Shown one piece after another: positions 35,884 through 44,061 of a DNA stretch of 64,000 bases. Within the stretch, counting starts at the first letter, position 1. Every line of letters begins with the position of its first letter. The position numbers and the translations under genes were made by a program. The DNA lies in NCBI RefSeq assembly GCF_024362785.1, contig NZ_CP093301.1:1798001-1862000 (forward strand), read 5' to 3'. The DNA is from Evansella sp. LMS18 (lineage in GTDB: Bacteria; Bacillota; Bacilli; Bacillales; Salisediminibacteriaceae). Under the pieces are notes generated by a model. It did no database searches. It had not been told where the DNA came from and saw only the letters and a list, made by a program, of their open reading frames with translations.

Positions 35884-36831
35884 TTATTTCACCGGGTCCC
35901 GTTTCAAAAAGGCTGTCATACAATGCATAGCACCCCAGCCCTTTAACAGTTCGCTCATATCTGCTTCAATGGTTTCGACTCCTGCATCTTCCAGTTTGTT
36001 TCTCGTATCCGGACAGCCAGCTGGCATCACCACTTTCCCAGGCTCCAGGGCAACGAAGTTTGTACAAAGCTGCCATTTTATCTCTTCCAGGTCGGTTGCT
36101 TCCACAATAGTAAACTCCCTTTCCAGAAGCGCTTTAACGACCTCATAAGGAACCTGCCATGGGAAAAGCAGAGCTGTTTTCCTGTCAGCAATATTAATCA
36201 GCCCGTCCAGGTGGGCGTGTCCGTACGGGATTTCAAAAGGAATAATATATTTGACGCCCATATTGCGAAGCTCAAATTCTACTTGTTCCGCCCCGGGTTT
36301 ATTCGCCCTGGCACCTGTGCCCAGTATTACTGTCTCCCTGTCGATCCACATTGCACATGCACCATCAAACCAGCCGCTGCCGTTAATTGTTCTTACAATC
36401 GGCACACCCAGTTCTGCCAGTTTCTCAGCAGTGAACCGTTCCTCACCACGCCTTGCGGAAATGCCATTCCTGCAGACGATTGCCCCTTCTGGTGTCATCA
36501 GCACCTGGTCACGCATAAACAAGGCATTCGGCCTGTCTTCCCGCTGCCGCTCCACATAATGGACATTCACCCCGTTTTGCAGGTAGATGTCGGCCAGTTT
36601 ATCATGCTGCTCCCGGGCTTTATTCACATCCATCCTGGCTCTCCAGCGAAACTCTTCGTAGTTTTGCTCATTTACCATGTCAATTTCCGCACCTGGTCTT
36701 CTCATGATTACATCTCTTAGTTTTCCAATCTCCGAGTCGCAATACCAGTCTCCCCAAAGCTGTTTGAGCTCTGTTGAGAAATGATTGTCAGCAGGAAACC
36801 ATCTTTCCCCCTGCACGATTACTTCACCCAT
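35884..36831 (-). CDS. Amidinotransferase/DDAH-like guanidino hydrolase 1
   Basis: A 315-residue paralog of the following gene, with the same motifs: FMRD (ALFMRDQVLMTPEGAIVC), catalytic His in AHLDGLIN and Cys in GWGAMHCMTAFL. Both start with the nearly identical VQGERWFP segment, showing a recent tandem duplication with later divergence in the middle third. All catalytic residues are kept in both, so neither looks like a pseudoenzyme. GGAGGGGAG precedes the ATG. Divergent from ywbE. Confidence 0.88.
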   Translation of the reverse strand: MGEVIVQGERWFPADNHFSTELKQLWGDWYCDSEIGKLRDVIMRRPGAEIDMVNEQNYEEFRWRARMDVNKAREQHDKLADIYLQNGVNVHYVERQREDRPNALFMRDQVLMTPEGAIVCRNGISARRGEERFTAEKLAELGVPIVRTINGSGWFDGACAMWIDRETVILGTGARANKPGAEQVEFELRNMGVKYIIPFEIPYGHAHLDGLINIADRKTALLFPWQVPYEVVKALLEREFTIVEATDLEEIKWQLCTNFVALEPGKVVMPAGCPDTRNKLEDAGVETIEADMSELLKGWGAMHCMTAFLKRDPVK

Positions 36832-37024
36832 ATACTCCCCTCCAGTTGATCATGATTTACAACAGTACGTATATAAACTAATCTATCTTTATAGTAATAA
36901 AAAAACAACCTAATATATTGATTTTTCCAACTATTTAGCCGATTTATTCAAAAAGCATGGGTACACTATATTCAGGGAACAGTTTTACTATAAAGATGAT
37001 AAATTAGGAAAGGAGAACAGATAA

Positions 37025-37228
37025 ATGAACGGACAATACAGAAAAAACCTGGCACCTGGCCAGGCTGTCAGCATTGTTTTGAAAAAAGATCAGCGTACGG
37101 GAAAATTAACAGAAGGCATCGTAAAAGATATATTAACTAACTCCAGTCAGCATCCTCACGGTATTAAAGTACGTCTTGAGGACGGCCAGGTGGGGAGAGT
37201 AAAAGAAGTTCACCAGGACGGCCAGTAA
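37025..37228 (+). CDS. ywbE: YwbE family protein (DUF2196)
   Basis: A 67-residue basic protein of the YwbE family, widespread in Bacillus and other bacteria and of unknown function. Family text visible: AVSIVLKKDQRTGKLTEG, NSSQHPHGIKVRLEDG and QVGRVKEV, the last resembling a small beta-barrel, nucleic-acid-binding fold (KOW-like) by pattern. AAAGGAGA precedes the ATG. It converges on fdhD with only 9 bp between stop codons and no clear terminator. Confidence 0.9.
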   Translation: MNGQYRKNLAPGQAVSIVLKKDQRTGKLTEGIVKDILTNSSQHPHGIKVRLEDGQVGRVKEVHQDGQ

Positions 37229-37237
37229 AGACGCCAA

Positions 37238-38044
37238 CTACCCCTGCAGAATCCTTTCCGGCCTGCTGTACACATTCATGCGCCCTTCCCGGATAAATCC
37301 TGCAGTGGTGATTCCAAGGTCTTCCGCCAGTTCGATTCCAAGAGAAGTGGGCGCCGACTTTGACAGAAGAATTGCAATGCCAATTTTTGATACTTTCAGC
37401 AGAACTTCTGAAGATATCCGCCCGCTGAAAACAACCACTTTATTTTTAACAGGAATACGATTTATCAGACAGTGGCCGAATATCTTATCAAGAGCGTTAT
37501 GCCTTCCAATGTCAGATCGGGTAATCAGAAGTTCATCCGCAGTACAGAGGGCTCCGTTATGAAGCCCTCCCGTAAGCTGGAAATCACCTGATTCCTGCTG
37601 CATCTTTTCCATAAGTGCAATGCATTTCTCAGCAGGTAAGGAAATTTTATGATTAGCTGTTTTTGCTGTTTTCACATCATGACGGAAGTAGAATTGCCTG
37701 CTTTTCCCACAACAGGAACCAATAACTCGTTTGGAAAAAGAAGCCGGGTCGATAGCCAGCTTAATATGGAGCTCCACATATGCAAACCCTTTCGATTCAT
37801 CAATCGAAAGCGACTTTATTTCATCACAGGTTCGGATAAGCCCTTCCGAAGCCAGGAACCCGGTAACTAGCTCCTCCGGGAAAGAAGGCGTGCAAAGCAA
37901 CGTCGCAAACTCCGCTCCATTCACATTAATAGTTAAAGGGACTTCAGCAGCAACAGAATCTGTCGTCTGAACGAAATTGTTATGATGAAACCTCTTTACT
38001 GAATGTTGTCTTATAGCAGGATTTTTCATCACTGAGTCTTCCAT
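37238..38044 (-). CDS. fdhD: Formate dehydrogenase accessory sulfurtransferase
   Basis: Transfers sulfur from a cysteine desulfurase to the molybdenum cofactor so that formate-dehydrogenase-type enzymes become active. The 268 residues contain the active Cys pair in IGSCCGKSRQF, the conserved GGLHNGALC and DIGRHNALDKIFG motifs and a C-terminal SAPTSLGIELA. Start: ATG at 38044 with AAAGGAGAG before it; an in-frame extension of 11 codons upstream precedes that site. It lies 38 bp downstream of the molybdopterin oxidoreductase gene, its likely client. Confidence 0.95.
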   Translation of the reverse strand: MEDSVMKNPAIRQHSVKRFHHNNFVQTTDSVAAEVPLTINVNGAEFATLLCTPSFPEELVTGFLASEGLIRTCDEIKSLSIDESKGFAYVELHIKLAIDPASFSKRVIGSCCGKSRQFYFRHDVKTAKTANHKISLPAEKCIALMEKMQQESGDFQLTGGLHNGALCTADELLITRSDIGRHNALDKIFGHCLINRIPVKNKVVVFSGRISSEVLLKVSKIGIAILLSKSAPTSLGIELAEDLGITTAGFIREGRMNVYSRPERILQG

Positions 38045-38082
38045 GACACTCTCCTTTAAGGCGATACAAAATGCCATGTTAT

Positions 38083-40434
38083 TCAGCTGATCTCCGTTTC
38101 CAGTTCTTCAATCCTTCGTTCCACATATTTGGTGTCTTTATGTGCATGATACGTTTCTGCTTTTTCAACAATAACAGCAGTATTATATTCAGGCATACCG
38201 GCAAAACGCTCATATACTCCTTTTGCCATCAGAACATTTCCTTCCGGCCAGTATACAGCAATATTACCTCTCCTGGTTCTGTCGTATTTCGCCCGTCCGT
38301 GAAAAACCCCATATTTGTTATACACGACGATTGCTTCACCTTCAGCAATTCCCAGCTCTTTTGCATCAGCCCGGTGAATAAGCACATCGAATCGGTCCGC
38401 ATTATTAGTAGGATCCTGTTTTCCGTAGATCATCGAATTAAATTGTTTCCCCCGCCTCGTTGTAACATAATAATGACCTTCAGGCTTACGAACTTCCGGC
38501 AGGCTAATTGGAAGAAGCCTGCCTCTTCCGTCCTCTGTCGGGCAAATACTTCCTTCACAGAGCCAGGCACCGCCCCACTGAAAAACATCACCCTTTTTCT
38601 TTAAATGCTGAATCCCTTCATAATTAGGGTTTGCCTTCGCAATTTCTTCACGAATCTCCTCTGCAGATTTAAAATCAACCAGTTCTGCTTGATGAGGCTT
38701 TACCCTTTTTGCAAGTTCGATATAAATATCCCATTCAGACCTTGCTTCTTCGATTCGCGGCCCTTTGATTTCCGGGGAAAAATAGACCATTCTTTCCGTT
38801 GAAGTGGAGGTGCCTCCCCCTGGCTGTTCATATCTTGTCATTGCCGGCAGTACAATAACCTCCTCCTTCGCATCAAGGAGAGTCGAAGTATTTAATATGA
38901 TATCCTGATGAATTCTTACATCTGTGTTTTCCAGACATTGTTTTACAAAGCCCGGGTCAGGCATCGTTTCAAGGAAATTCCCTCCGGAGGTGTACAAAAC
39001 TTTCAGCTTACGGGCATACTCATCCGGCAGCAATGCATTCTCGAGAGAAACGCCTATAATGTCCCCTTGCCAGTCTGGTATTTTAAACTTCCAGATATGC
39101 TCTATTCGTTTCCTGTTTTCTTTATCAAACTCGCCTCCCGGAAGCACAAAAGGGTCAGCGCCCATTTCACCGGAGCCTTGTACCCCTGAATGGCCCCGTA
39201 TAGGCATAAGCCCACATTTCTCCCGGCCGATAAAACCACGGAGCATCGCAAGGTTTGCCACTTGCGAGATATTATCTGTCCCGAACCGATGCTGTGTCAG
39301 GCCCATAGACCAGACAAAAACGCCGCTTTTTGACCTGGCAAGCAGCTTTGCGAATTCATACATCCTCTCTTTCGTTATCCCGGAGGATTTCTCAAGAACA
39401 GACCAATCCTGATCTGCCACATGCTTTTTTAATTCGGTAAAACCTCTCGTATGGCTGTTTATAAAATCACGGTCGACTGCGGAGCCTGGCTGTTTTCTCT
39501 CCATCTCAAACCAGTGCTTCATTATCCCGTTCATGAAGGCAATATCGCCGCCAATATTCACCTGGTACACATCATCGGCCAGCTTCGTTCCGAATAAAGC
39601 GCTCTCAGGAACTGACGGAATCCAGTACTTATCCATCGATGGCTCATAGTATGGGTTAATAACGATGATTTTCGTTCCTTTTCTTTTAGCAGCATACATA
39701 TATTTTGTGGAAACAGGCTGGTTATTTGCCGCGACTGAACCCCAGAAAATCAATACGTCTGTTCCTATCCAGTCCATATAGCTGCAGCTGGAAGCCCCGA
39801 TTCCCAGTGAGCGCTTTAACGCGGTTTTACTTGGAGAATGGCAGATTCTTGATGCATTATCAATATTATTGGTGCCTAAAAACCTGGCAACCTTCCCAGC
39901 TGCATAATAAGATTCATTCGTAATGCCTCTTGCTGTTAAAAAGAAAGCCAGCTGCCTGGGGTCAATGCTTTTGATTTTTTTTGCCGCCCGGCCGAGGGCT
40001 TCGTCCCAGCTAATCCTTTTAAACTTCTTATCTCCCGGCTTTCTGGACAAAGGATATGGTATTCTTCCTAAGTTCCTCAACTCAGAACTGTCCATTTTTC
40101 TAAGCTCACCGATATCCTGAAAAAGTATCTCTTCCTTAATTGCCGGCATCGTATTCAGGCGGAGAACGTTCAGCCGCGTAGTACATACGTGAGGCCCGGT
40201 TAACGTCTGATCCTTTAACCCTCCTACTCCGAGGGCGCATCCGTCACAAACTCCCTGCGTTAAAATTCTTGTGGCATATGGAAGACTGTCTTTGTTTTCC
40301 CACACTACCTTTGCCGTGTCCCTTATATGTTTCGGTTTAACTTTGCCAATGCCAAAGGGGACCCAGCTTACCCAGTGCTTCGGATCAGGGCTTTTCGGCA
40401 GGCTCACCGGCCCCTGATGCTTTGTTTTCCCCAT
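38083..40434 (-). CDS. FdhF/YdeP family molybdopterin oxidoreductase
   Basis: Bis-molybdopterin guanine dinucleotide enzyme of 783 residues. The N-terminal motif CDGCALGVGGL is that of the YdeP branch, not the four-Cys cluster of true FdhF. The central SRICHSPSKTALKRSLGIG region holds the active-site neighbourhood, and the C-terminal part is a MopB-binding domain (FDVLIHRADAKELGI). YdeP-type proteins are implicated in acid resistance in E. coli; the substrate is unproven. The ATG at 40434 has AAGGAGG nine bases before it; an in-frame TTG abuts that site. The fdhD gene downstream supports a need for sulfurated molybdenum cofactor. Confidence 0.92.
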   Translation of the reverse strand: MGKTKHQGPVSLPKSPDPKHWVSWVPFGIGKVKPKHIRDTAKVVWENKDSLPYATRILTQGVCDGCALGVGGLKDQTLTGPHVCTTRLNVLRLNTMPAIKEEILFQDIGELRKMDSSELRNLGRIPYPLSRKPGDKKFKRISWDEALGRAAKKIKSIDPRQLAFFLTARGITNESYYAAGKVARFLGTNNIDNASRICHSPSKTALKRSLGIGASSCSYMDWIGTDVLIFWGSVAANNQPVSTKYMYAAKRKGTKIIVINPYYEPSMDKYWIPSVPESALFGTKLADDVYQVNIGGDIAFMNGIMKHWFEMERKQPGSAVDRDFINSHTRGFTELKKHVADQDWSVLEKSSGITKERMYEFAKLLARSKSGVFVWSMGLTQHRFGTDNISQVANLAMLRGFIGREKCGLMPIRGHSGVQGSGEMGADPFVLPGGEFDKENRKRIEHIWKFKIPDWQGDIIGVSLENALLPDEYARKLKVLYTSGGNFLETMPDPGFVKQCLENTDVRIHQDIILNTSTLLDAKEEVIVLPAMTRYEQPGGGTSTSTERMVYFSPEIKGPRIEEARSEWDIYIELAKRVKPHQAELVDFKSAEEIREEIAKANPNYEGIQHLKKKGDVFQWGGAWLCEGSICPTEDGRGRLLPISLPEVRKPEGHYYVTTRRGKQFNSMIYGKQDPTNNADRFDVLIHRADAKELGIAEGEAIVVYNKYGVFHGRAKYDRTRRGNIAVYWPEGNVLMAKGVYERFAGMPEYNTAVIVEKAETYHAHKDTKYVERRIEELETEIS

Positions 40435-40584
40435 GTTTCCCAACCTCCTTGCAATTTTCTCTGCGTGAAGAGCAGGTTCTTTTCCGAGGCTGTTGTAATA
40501 GAAATATGATGGTATATTCCTCTTTATTATAAAACCAGGGGATTTCTTTAGCTAATAATATACTTAATATTCAGAATATACTGT

Positions 40585-40722
40585 TGTGTTCACACAATAC
40601 GAAGTGTTTGCACAAGACGGACAGGCTATCGCACAGGTTAAACTGTCGTTTGCGCAACTCGGACTATGGTTCGCACAACTTTTGGGGTCATTTGCACAAA
40701 CCAGCCACCCATATGCACACAT
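40585..40722 (+). repeat. 21-bp phased degenerate array, TTTGCACAA type
   Basis: Seven copies of TTTGCACAA (variants ATCGCACAG, TTTGCGCAA, TTCGCACAA, TATGCACAC). Core ends at 40597, 40615, 40636, 40657, 40678, 40699 and 40720; five of six intervals are exactly 21. It lies in the 370-bp gap between the upstream HAD gene (same strand) and fdhF. An open frame crosses it reading FAQ at each core, with several third-position changes, but there is no ribosome-binding site. No other feature apart from the HAD terminator is seen in the gap. Confidence 0.82.
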
Positions 40723-40747
40723 AAAACTTATTATCATTACTACTACA

Positions 40748-40779
40748 AAAAAAGACCTCTCTCTAAAGAAAGGTCCTAA
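40748..40779 (-). terminator. Terminator after the HAD phosphatase gene
   Basis: Minus strand GACCTTTCT pairs with AGAGAGGTC (one G-U) around TTAG, followed by seven T. Confidence 0.8.
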
Positions 40780-40805
40780 CCCTGTATTACAGCAGCAATA
40801 CTTTT

Positions 40806-41558
40806 TTAAAGCACAAACTTCCTGATGGCCTTGGCAACACCGTCTTCCAGGTTAGTCGCTGTTACATAATCCGCGGTCTTCTTTACAATTTCCTGGGCGT
40901 TTCCCATTGCCACGCCAATGCCCGCTTCTTCAATCATAGCAATATCATTCAGACTGTCGCCCATTGCAATGACATTCTCCATGGATATTCCCAACAGCTC
41001 GCACACTCTTTTGAGTGCTTTAGCCTTATTGATACCAAGTGCATTAATTTCCAGATTTGTAGGACTGGAATTACTAATCTCCAGTGAACCTTTTTGTGAC
41101 AGCACATTATAAATCTCTTCTCTTACACGGTCGTCTTCTACGTCAAAACCGAATTTAATCCAGTTGTAGTCAGAGATATTTTGAGGCATTTTATTCAGAA
41201 ATACATCTTCCACGGCTGCTGCCCAGAATTTTGTCGGATGCTTTTCAGTAAGCTCCACCATCATTTTTATGTATTCCGTCTCAAGAAGATTCCGCTCCAC
41301 TATTTCTCCTGATTCATTATAGATCTCGCTGCCATTAGATGTAACAAGGTAAGACGATAACCCAAGTGCCTGGGCGTAGTCCCGGCATGTCGCAAGCGTC
41401 CTTCCTGTACTTAAAACAACTGTGGCCCCTTTTTCTTCCGCTTCAAAAATCGCTTTCCTGTTCTCCTCGGATATTTCGTGCTCATTATTGAGTAACGTTC
41501 CATCCATATCCAGGGCAATCAATTTTATTTCTTTTCCATTAAGCTTATCATCAGGCAT
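40806..41558 (-). CDS. Cof-type HAD phosphatase
   Basis: Cytosolic phosphatase of the HAD superfamily, IIB (Cof) branch, acting on sugar phosphates, flavin mononucleotide or pyridoxal phosphate in relatives. The 250 residues contain motif I DMDGTLL, motif II STGR, and motifs III/IV as KA..GDSLNDIAMIEEAGIGVAMGNA. The alpha/beta cap lies between motifs II and III. Start: ATG at 41558 with AGGTGG before it; an in-frame GTG four codons earlier overlaps that site. The substrate is unknown. It is followed by terminators on both sides. Confidence 0.92.
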   Translation of the reverse strand: MPDDKLNGKEIKLIALDMDGTLLNNEHEISEENRKAIFEAEEKGATVVLSTGRTLATCRDYAQALGLSSYLVTSNGSEIYNESGEIVERNLLETEYIKMMVELTEKHPTKFWAAAVEDVFLNKMPQNISDYNWIKFGFDVEDDRVREEIYNVLSQKGSLEISNSSPTNLEINALGINKAKALKRVCELLGISMENVIAMGDSLNDIAMIEEAGIGVAMGNAQEIVKKTADYVTATNLEDGVAKAIRKFVL

Positions 41559-41610
41559 ACCTATAACCACCTAACTAAAATTTGTTATGACTATTATAGC
41601 AAAAACAAAA

Positions 41611-41641
41611 AAAGGAGGCGGGCATAAGTACACCCGCCTCT
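41611..41641 (-). terminator. Terminator after the thiamine-binding protein gene
   Basis: Minus strand GAGGCGGGTGTACTT...: GAGGCGGG pairs with CCCGCCTC, followed by a run of seven T. Confidence 0.85.
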
Positions 41642-41653
41642 GATTCTCTGGTT

Positions 41654-41944
41654 TTAGTTTAAATTAGTTTTCTTGTCCTCCATGGAAACTCCGTCAGGGC
41701 GGTAATGAAGTTTAATGTTAGTGATGACCTCTTCAATTCCGTCCTGGTTTGCTGTTTCGCCCTGAAGCTTTGTAACAAGCTCCATAACATCTTCCATCGA
41801 CCCTTCAACAACCGTTTCCATCGGGCCTACCTCATATTTGAGTCCTGAATCTTTAATGACCTTCACAACATGAGGAAGAATTCCATCTGTATCCATGTCT
41901 TTGCCGTTCGGCAATACTTGAAGACCTGCCATAACTGTTGCCAT
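41654..41944 (-). CDS. yqgV: MTH1187/YkoF-type thiamine-binding protein (YqgV-like)
   Basis: A 96-residue protein of the UPF0045 family, small ferredoxin-like dimers reported to bind thiamine. Family text visible: VMAGLQVLPNGKDMD, VVKVIKDSGLKYEVGPMETVVEGSMEDVMELV. Bacillus YqgV is the counterpart. The product probably binds or carries a pyrimidine or thiamine derivative, but its physiological job is unproven. No riboswitch is seen ahead of it. AGAGGGGTG precedes the ATG. Confidence 0.88.
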   Translation of the reverse strand: MATVMAGLQVLPNGKDMDTDGILPHVVKVIKDSGLKYEVGPMETVVEGSMEDVMELVTKLQGETANQDGIEEVITNIKLHYRPDGVSMEDKKTNLN

Positions 41945-42100
41945 AATGCTTCACCCCTCTTCCAAGTTTATATTTCCCGTACCCGCTTTTTACTGCAGTT
42001 GAAACGTTCTAATCCTCCTGATGCGCAGTAAATCTATGTATAAATGTTAATCCACGGACAAAACCTATACAGGAAAATTTAACCCTTGGAGGGATATGCT

Positions 42101-42283
42101 ATGGATAAAAATCGTGTGGTTGAAATCCTCGATTCTCCGGATATGATAGATGTGACTTACAAAGGAGAAAAAGTATTTATTGAGCAGGTGGATGAAAATT
42201 ATGAAAAGGCAAGGGTATTCCCTTTGGATGAGCCTGGGAAGCATTATGACGTGGAAGTAAAAAGCCTGCAGGAGCACTCTTGA
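42101..42283 (+). CDS. sspH: Small acid-soluble spore protein H (copy 1)
   Basis: A 60-residue H-type SASP, a minor spore-core protein made in the forespore under sigma-G in Bacillus. Conserved features: start with an R/N-V-E-I-L/SPDMI region (RVVEILDSPDMIDVTY), then VFIEQVDE and ARVFPLDEPGKHYDVEV. Start: ATG at 42101 after TTGGAGGG. Its 3' end GCAGGAGCACT is repeated twice in the sequence just downstream. Two more sspH genes lie at 51.9-52.3 kb. No clear sigma-G promoter could be assigned by eye. Confidence 0.9.
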   Translation: MDKNRVVEILDSPDMIDVTYKGEKVFIEQVDENYEKARVFPLDEPGKHYDVEVKSLQEHS

Positions 42284-42348
42284 CCTGCGACGAGCATCGA
42301 AGAGCGCAGGAGCACTAATTATCTGCGACGAGTAACCGCAGGAGCACT
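42268..42348 (+). repeat. Three copies of GCAGGAGCACT at the sspH 3' end
   Basis: GCAGGAGCACT occurs at 42268-42278 (inside the sspH end), 42306-42316 and 42338-42348. The second and third copies are preceded by CTGCGACGAG, forming small CTGCG/CGCAG hairpins. It looks like local duplication of the gene tail. Confidence 0.7.
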
Positions 42349-42360
42349 AAAGTTGTTAGA

Positions 42361-42560
42361 TATTTCCTGAAAATAAGCTGTCATTTCTCAAAAATCAGGG
42401 GTCCAATTATCGAGATGGCTTCCTATTCTCGAAATCAGCCGTTCTATTCTCGAAACTACAGGGCCAATTCTCGATATCGGGACTCCTATTCTCGAAGTGC
42501 CAGTCTTTTTTCAAAATCAGCCGTCCCATTCTCGAAATGCCGGCCTACTGCTGCTATCGA
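42361..42560 (+). repeat. 21-bp phased degenerate array, ATTCTCGAAA type
   Basis: About ten copies of ATTCTCGAAA (variants ATTATCGAGA, TTTTTCAAAA). Ends of the TCGA core step mainly by 21 (42432, 42453, 42474, 42495), with a few intervals of 19, 22 or 25 toward the edges. Two units are almost the same: ATCAGCCGTTCTATTCTCGA and ATCAGCCGTCCCATTCTCGA. It lies between the convergent sspH and argH genes and just before the arg terminator; it and the sspH tail repeats account for the 328-bp gap. Confidence 0.83.
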
Positions 42561-42570
42561 ATAAATATTA

Positions 42571-42606
42571 AAAGGCATACCGTTTATCAAAAAACGGTAT
42601 GCCTTA
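42571..42606 (-). terminator. Terminator of the arginine operon
   Basis: Minus strand AAGGCATACCGTTT pairs with AAACGGTATGCCTT around TTTGAT, then TTAATATTT. It follows argH by six bases. Confidence 0.85.
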
Positions 42607-42611
42607 GCAAA

Positions 42612-43985
42612 TTATTTTAGTTTACTCTTCGCAAGCTCAAGCTGCTGCTTAACTTGCTCCTGCGAGGTGCCTCCGTAACTTTTTCTTGCCCCTACTACAT
42701 GTTCCGGAGCAAGGACTTCATAAATATCATCCTCAAACAGCTCACTGAACTGTTTATATTCCTCAAGACCAAGATCCAGCAGGAATTTATTTTCACCAAT
42801 AGCATACAGCACGATTTTTCCAATCACCTCATGTGCCTCCCTGAAGGACACACCCTTAGTTACCAGGTAGTCAGCGATGTCCGTTGCATTGGAAAAATCC
42901 TGGTTGACTGTCTGGCGCATGCGGCCCTTATTTACTGTCATCGTGTCAATCATCGGTGCAAGCATCTGCAGGGAGCCTTCCAGTGTTTCCACTGTATCGA
43001 ACATTCCCTCTTTATCCTCCTGCATATCCTTGTTGTACGCGAGTGGCAGGCCTTTAAGGACAGTTAACAAACTCATAAGATTGCCGTAAACCCGTCCTGT
43101 TTTTGCACGAAGAAGTTCCGGGACGTCCGGGTTTTTCTTCTGCGGCATGATACTTGAACCTGTGCAAAAGGAATCATCGAGTTCCACGAACTTAAATTCT
43201 TCGCTGCTCCAGATCACAAGTTCCTCCGATAGCCTGGAGATATGCATCATTAAGATCGATCCTGCAGAAAGAAATTCCAGAATGAAGTCACGGTCGCTAA
43301 CGGCGTCCATGCTGTTCGGGTAAACCTCTTCAAAACCAAGGAGTTCGGCGACTCGCTCCCTGTCGATAGGAAAGGTTGTCCCAGCAAGCGCCCCGGCACC
43401 AAGAGGAAGCCAGTTAACCCGCTCAAGGCTGTCTGTTAAACGTGCTTTGTCACGTTCAAGCATCCAAAAATACGCCAGGAGATGATGAGCGAAGGAAACC
43501 GGCTGGGCCCGCTGCAAGTGAGTGTAGCCTGGTATGATTGTTTCTACATTCTGCTCCGCCTGGTTTATGATCGCTGTCTGGACTGCTTCCACCAGTTCAA
43601 TAATGCCTTCGGTATGGTCTTTTAAATAAAGATGCATATCTGTGGCAACCTGGTCGTTCCGGCTTCTGCCAGTATGCAGTTTACCACCGACAGGGCCGAT
43701 TTCATCGATTAGGAACTTTTCAATATTCATATGAATATCTTCATTTTCCACTGTGTATTCCAGTTCGCCGGCTGCCAGCTTTTCCTTTATTTTGAGGAGT
43801 CCGTTCTTTATTTTTTCCGCATCATCTGTGGAGATAATTTCTTGTTCTCCAAGCATCTGCACATGTGCGAGACTCCCCTCGATATCCTCTTTCGCCAGCT
43901 TCTGGTCAAAAGAAATAGAAGCTGTCAGCTCTTCCACCAGTTTATTTGTTTCCTTTGTAAATCTTCCGCCCCACAGTTTCGACAC
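42612..43985 (-). CDS. argH: Argininosuccinate lyase
   Basis: Last step of arginine synthesis: splits argininosuccinate into arginine and fumarate. The 457 residues begin MSKLWGGRF, contain [12 protein letters not shown], the flexible signature loop [12 protein letters not shown] with catalytic Ser, and [17 protein letters not shown] with catalytic His. Standard length. Start: GTG at 43985 after AGGAGGG. Last gene of the operon; a 76-bp gap with a GCCTGG/CCAGGC hairpin separates it from argG. Confidence 0.98.
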   Translation of the reverse strand: MSKLWGGRFTKETNKLVEELTASISFDQKLAKEDIEGSLAHVQMLGEQEIISTDDAEKIKNGLLKIKEKLAAGELEYTVENEDIHMNIEKFLIDEIGPVGGKLHTGRSRNDQVATDMHLYLKDHTEGIIELVEAVQTAIINQAEQNVETIIPGYTHLQRAQPVSFAHHLLAYFWMLERDKARLTDSLERVNWLPLGAGALAGTTFPIDRERVAELLGFEEVYPNSMDAVSDRDFILEFLSAGSILMMHISRLSEELVIWSSEEFKFVELDDSFCTGSSIMPQKKNPDVPELLRAKTGRVYGNLMSLLTVLKGLPLAYNKDMQEDKEGMFDTVETLEGSLQMLAPMIDTMTVNKGRMRQTVNQDFSNATDIADYLVTKGVSFREAHEVIGKIVLYAIGENKFLLDLGLEEYKQFSELFEDDIYEVLAPEHVVGARKSYGGTSQEQVKQQLELAKSKLK

Positions 43986-44061
43986 CGCTCATCCCTCCTA
44001 TAAAATAAAGCCTGGCGTATGAACATAGCTCACACCCCAGGCCGGTGATTTTTGAACTTAG

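Noticed and set aside
40586-40825. Open frame of 79 codons through the 40.6-kb array
   Set aside because: No Shine-Dalgarno, starts at an arbitrary GTG, and runs on through the terminator of the neighbouring gene. Listed as an alternative in the findings only.
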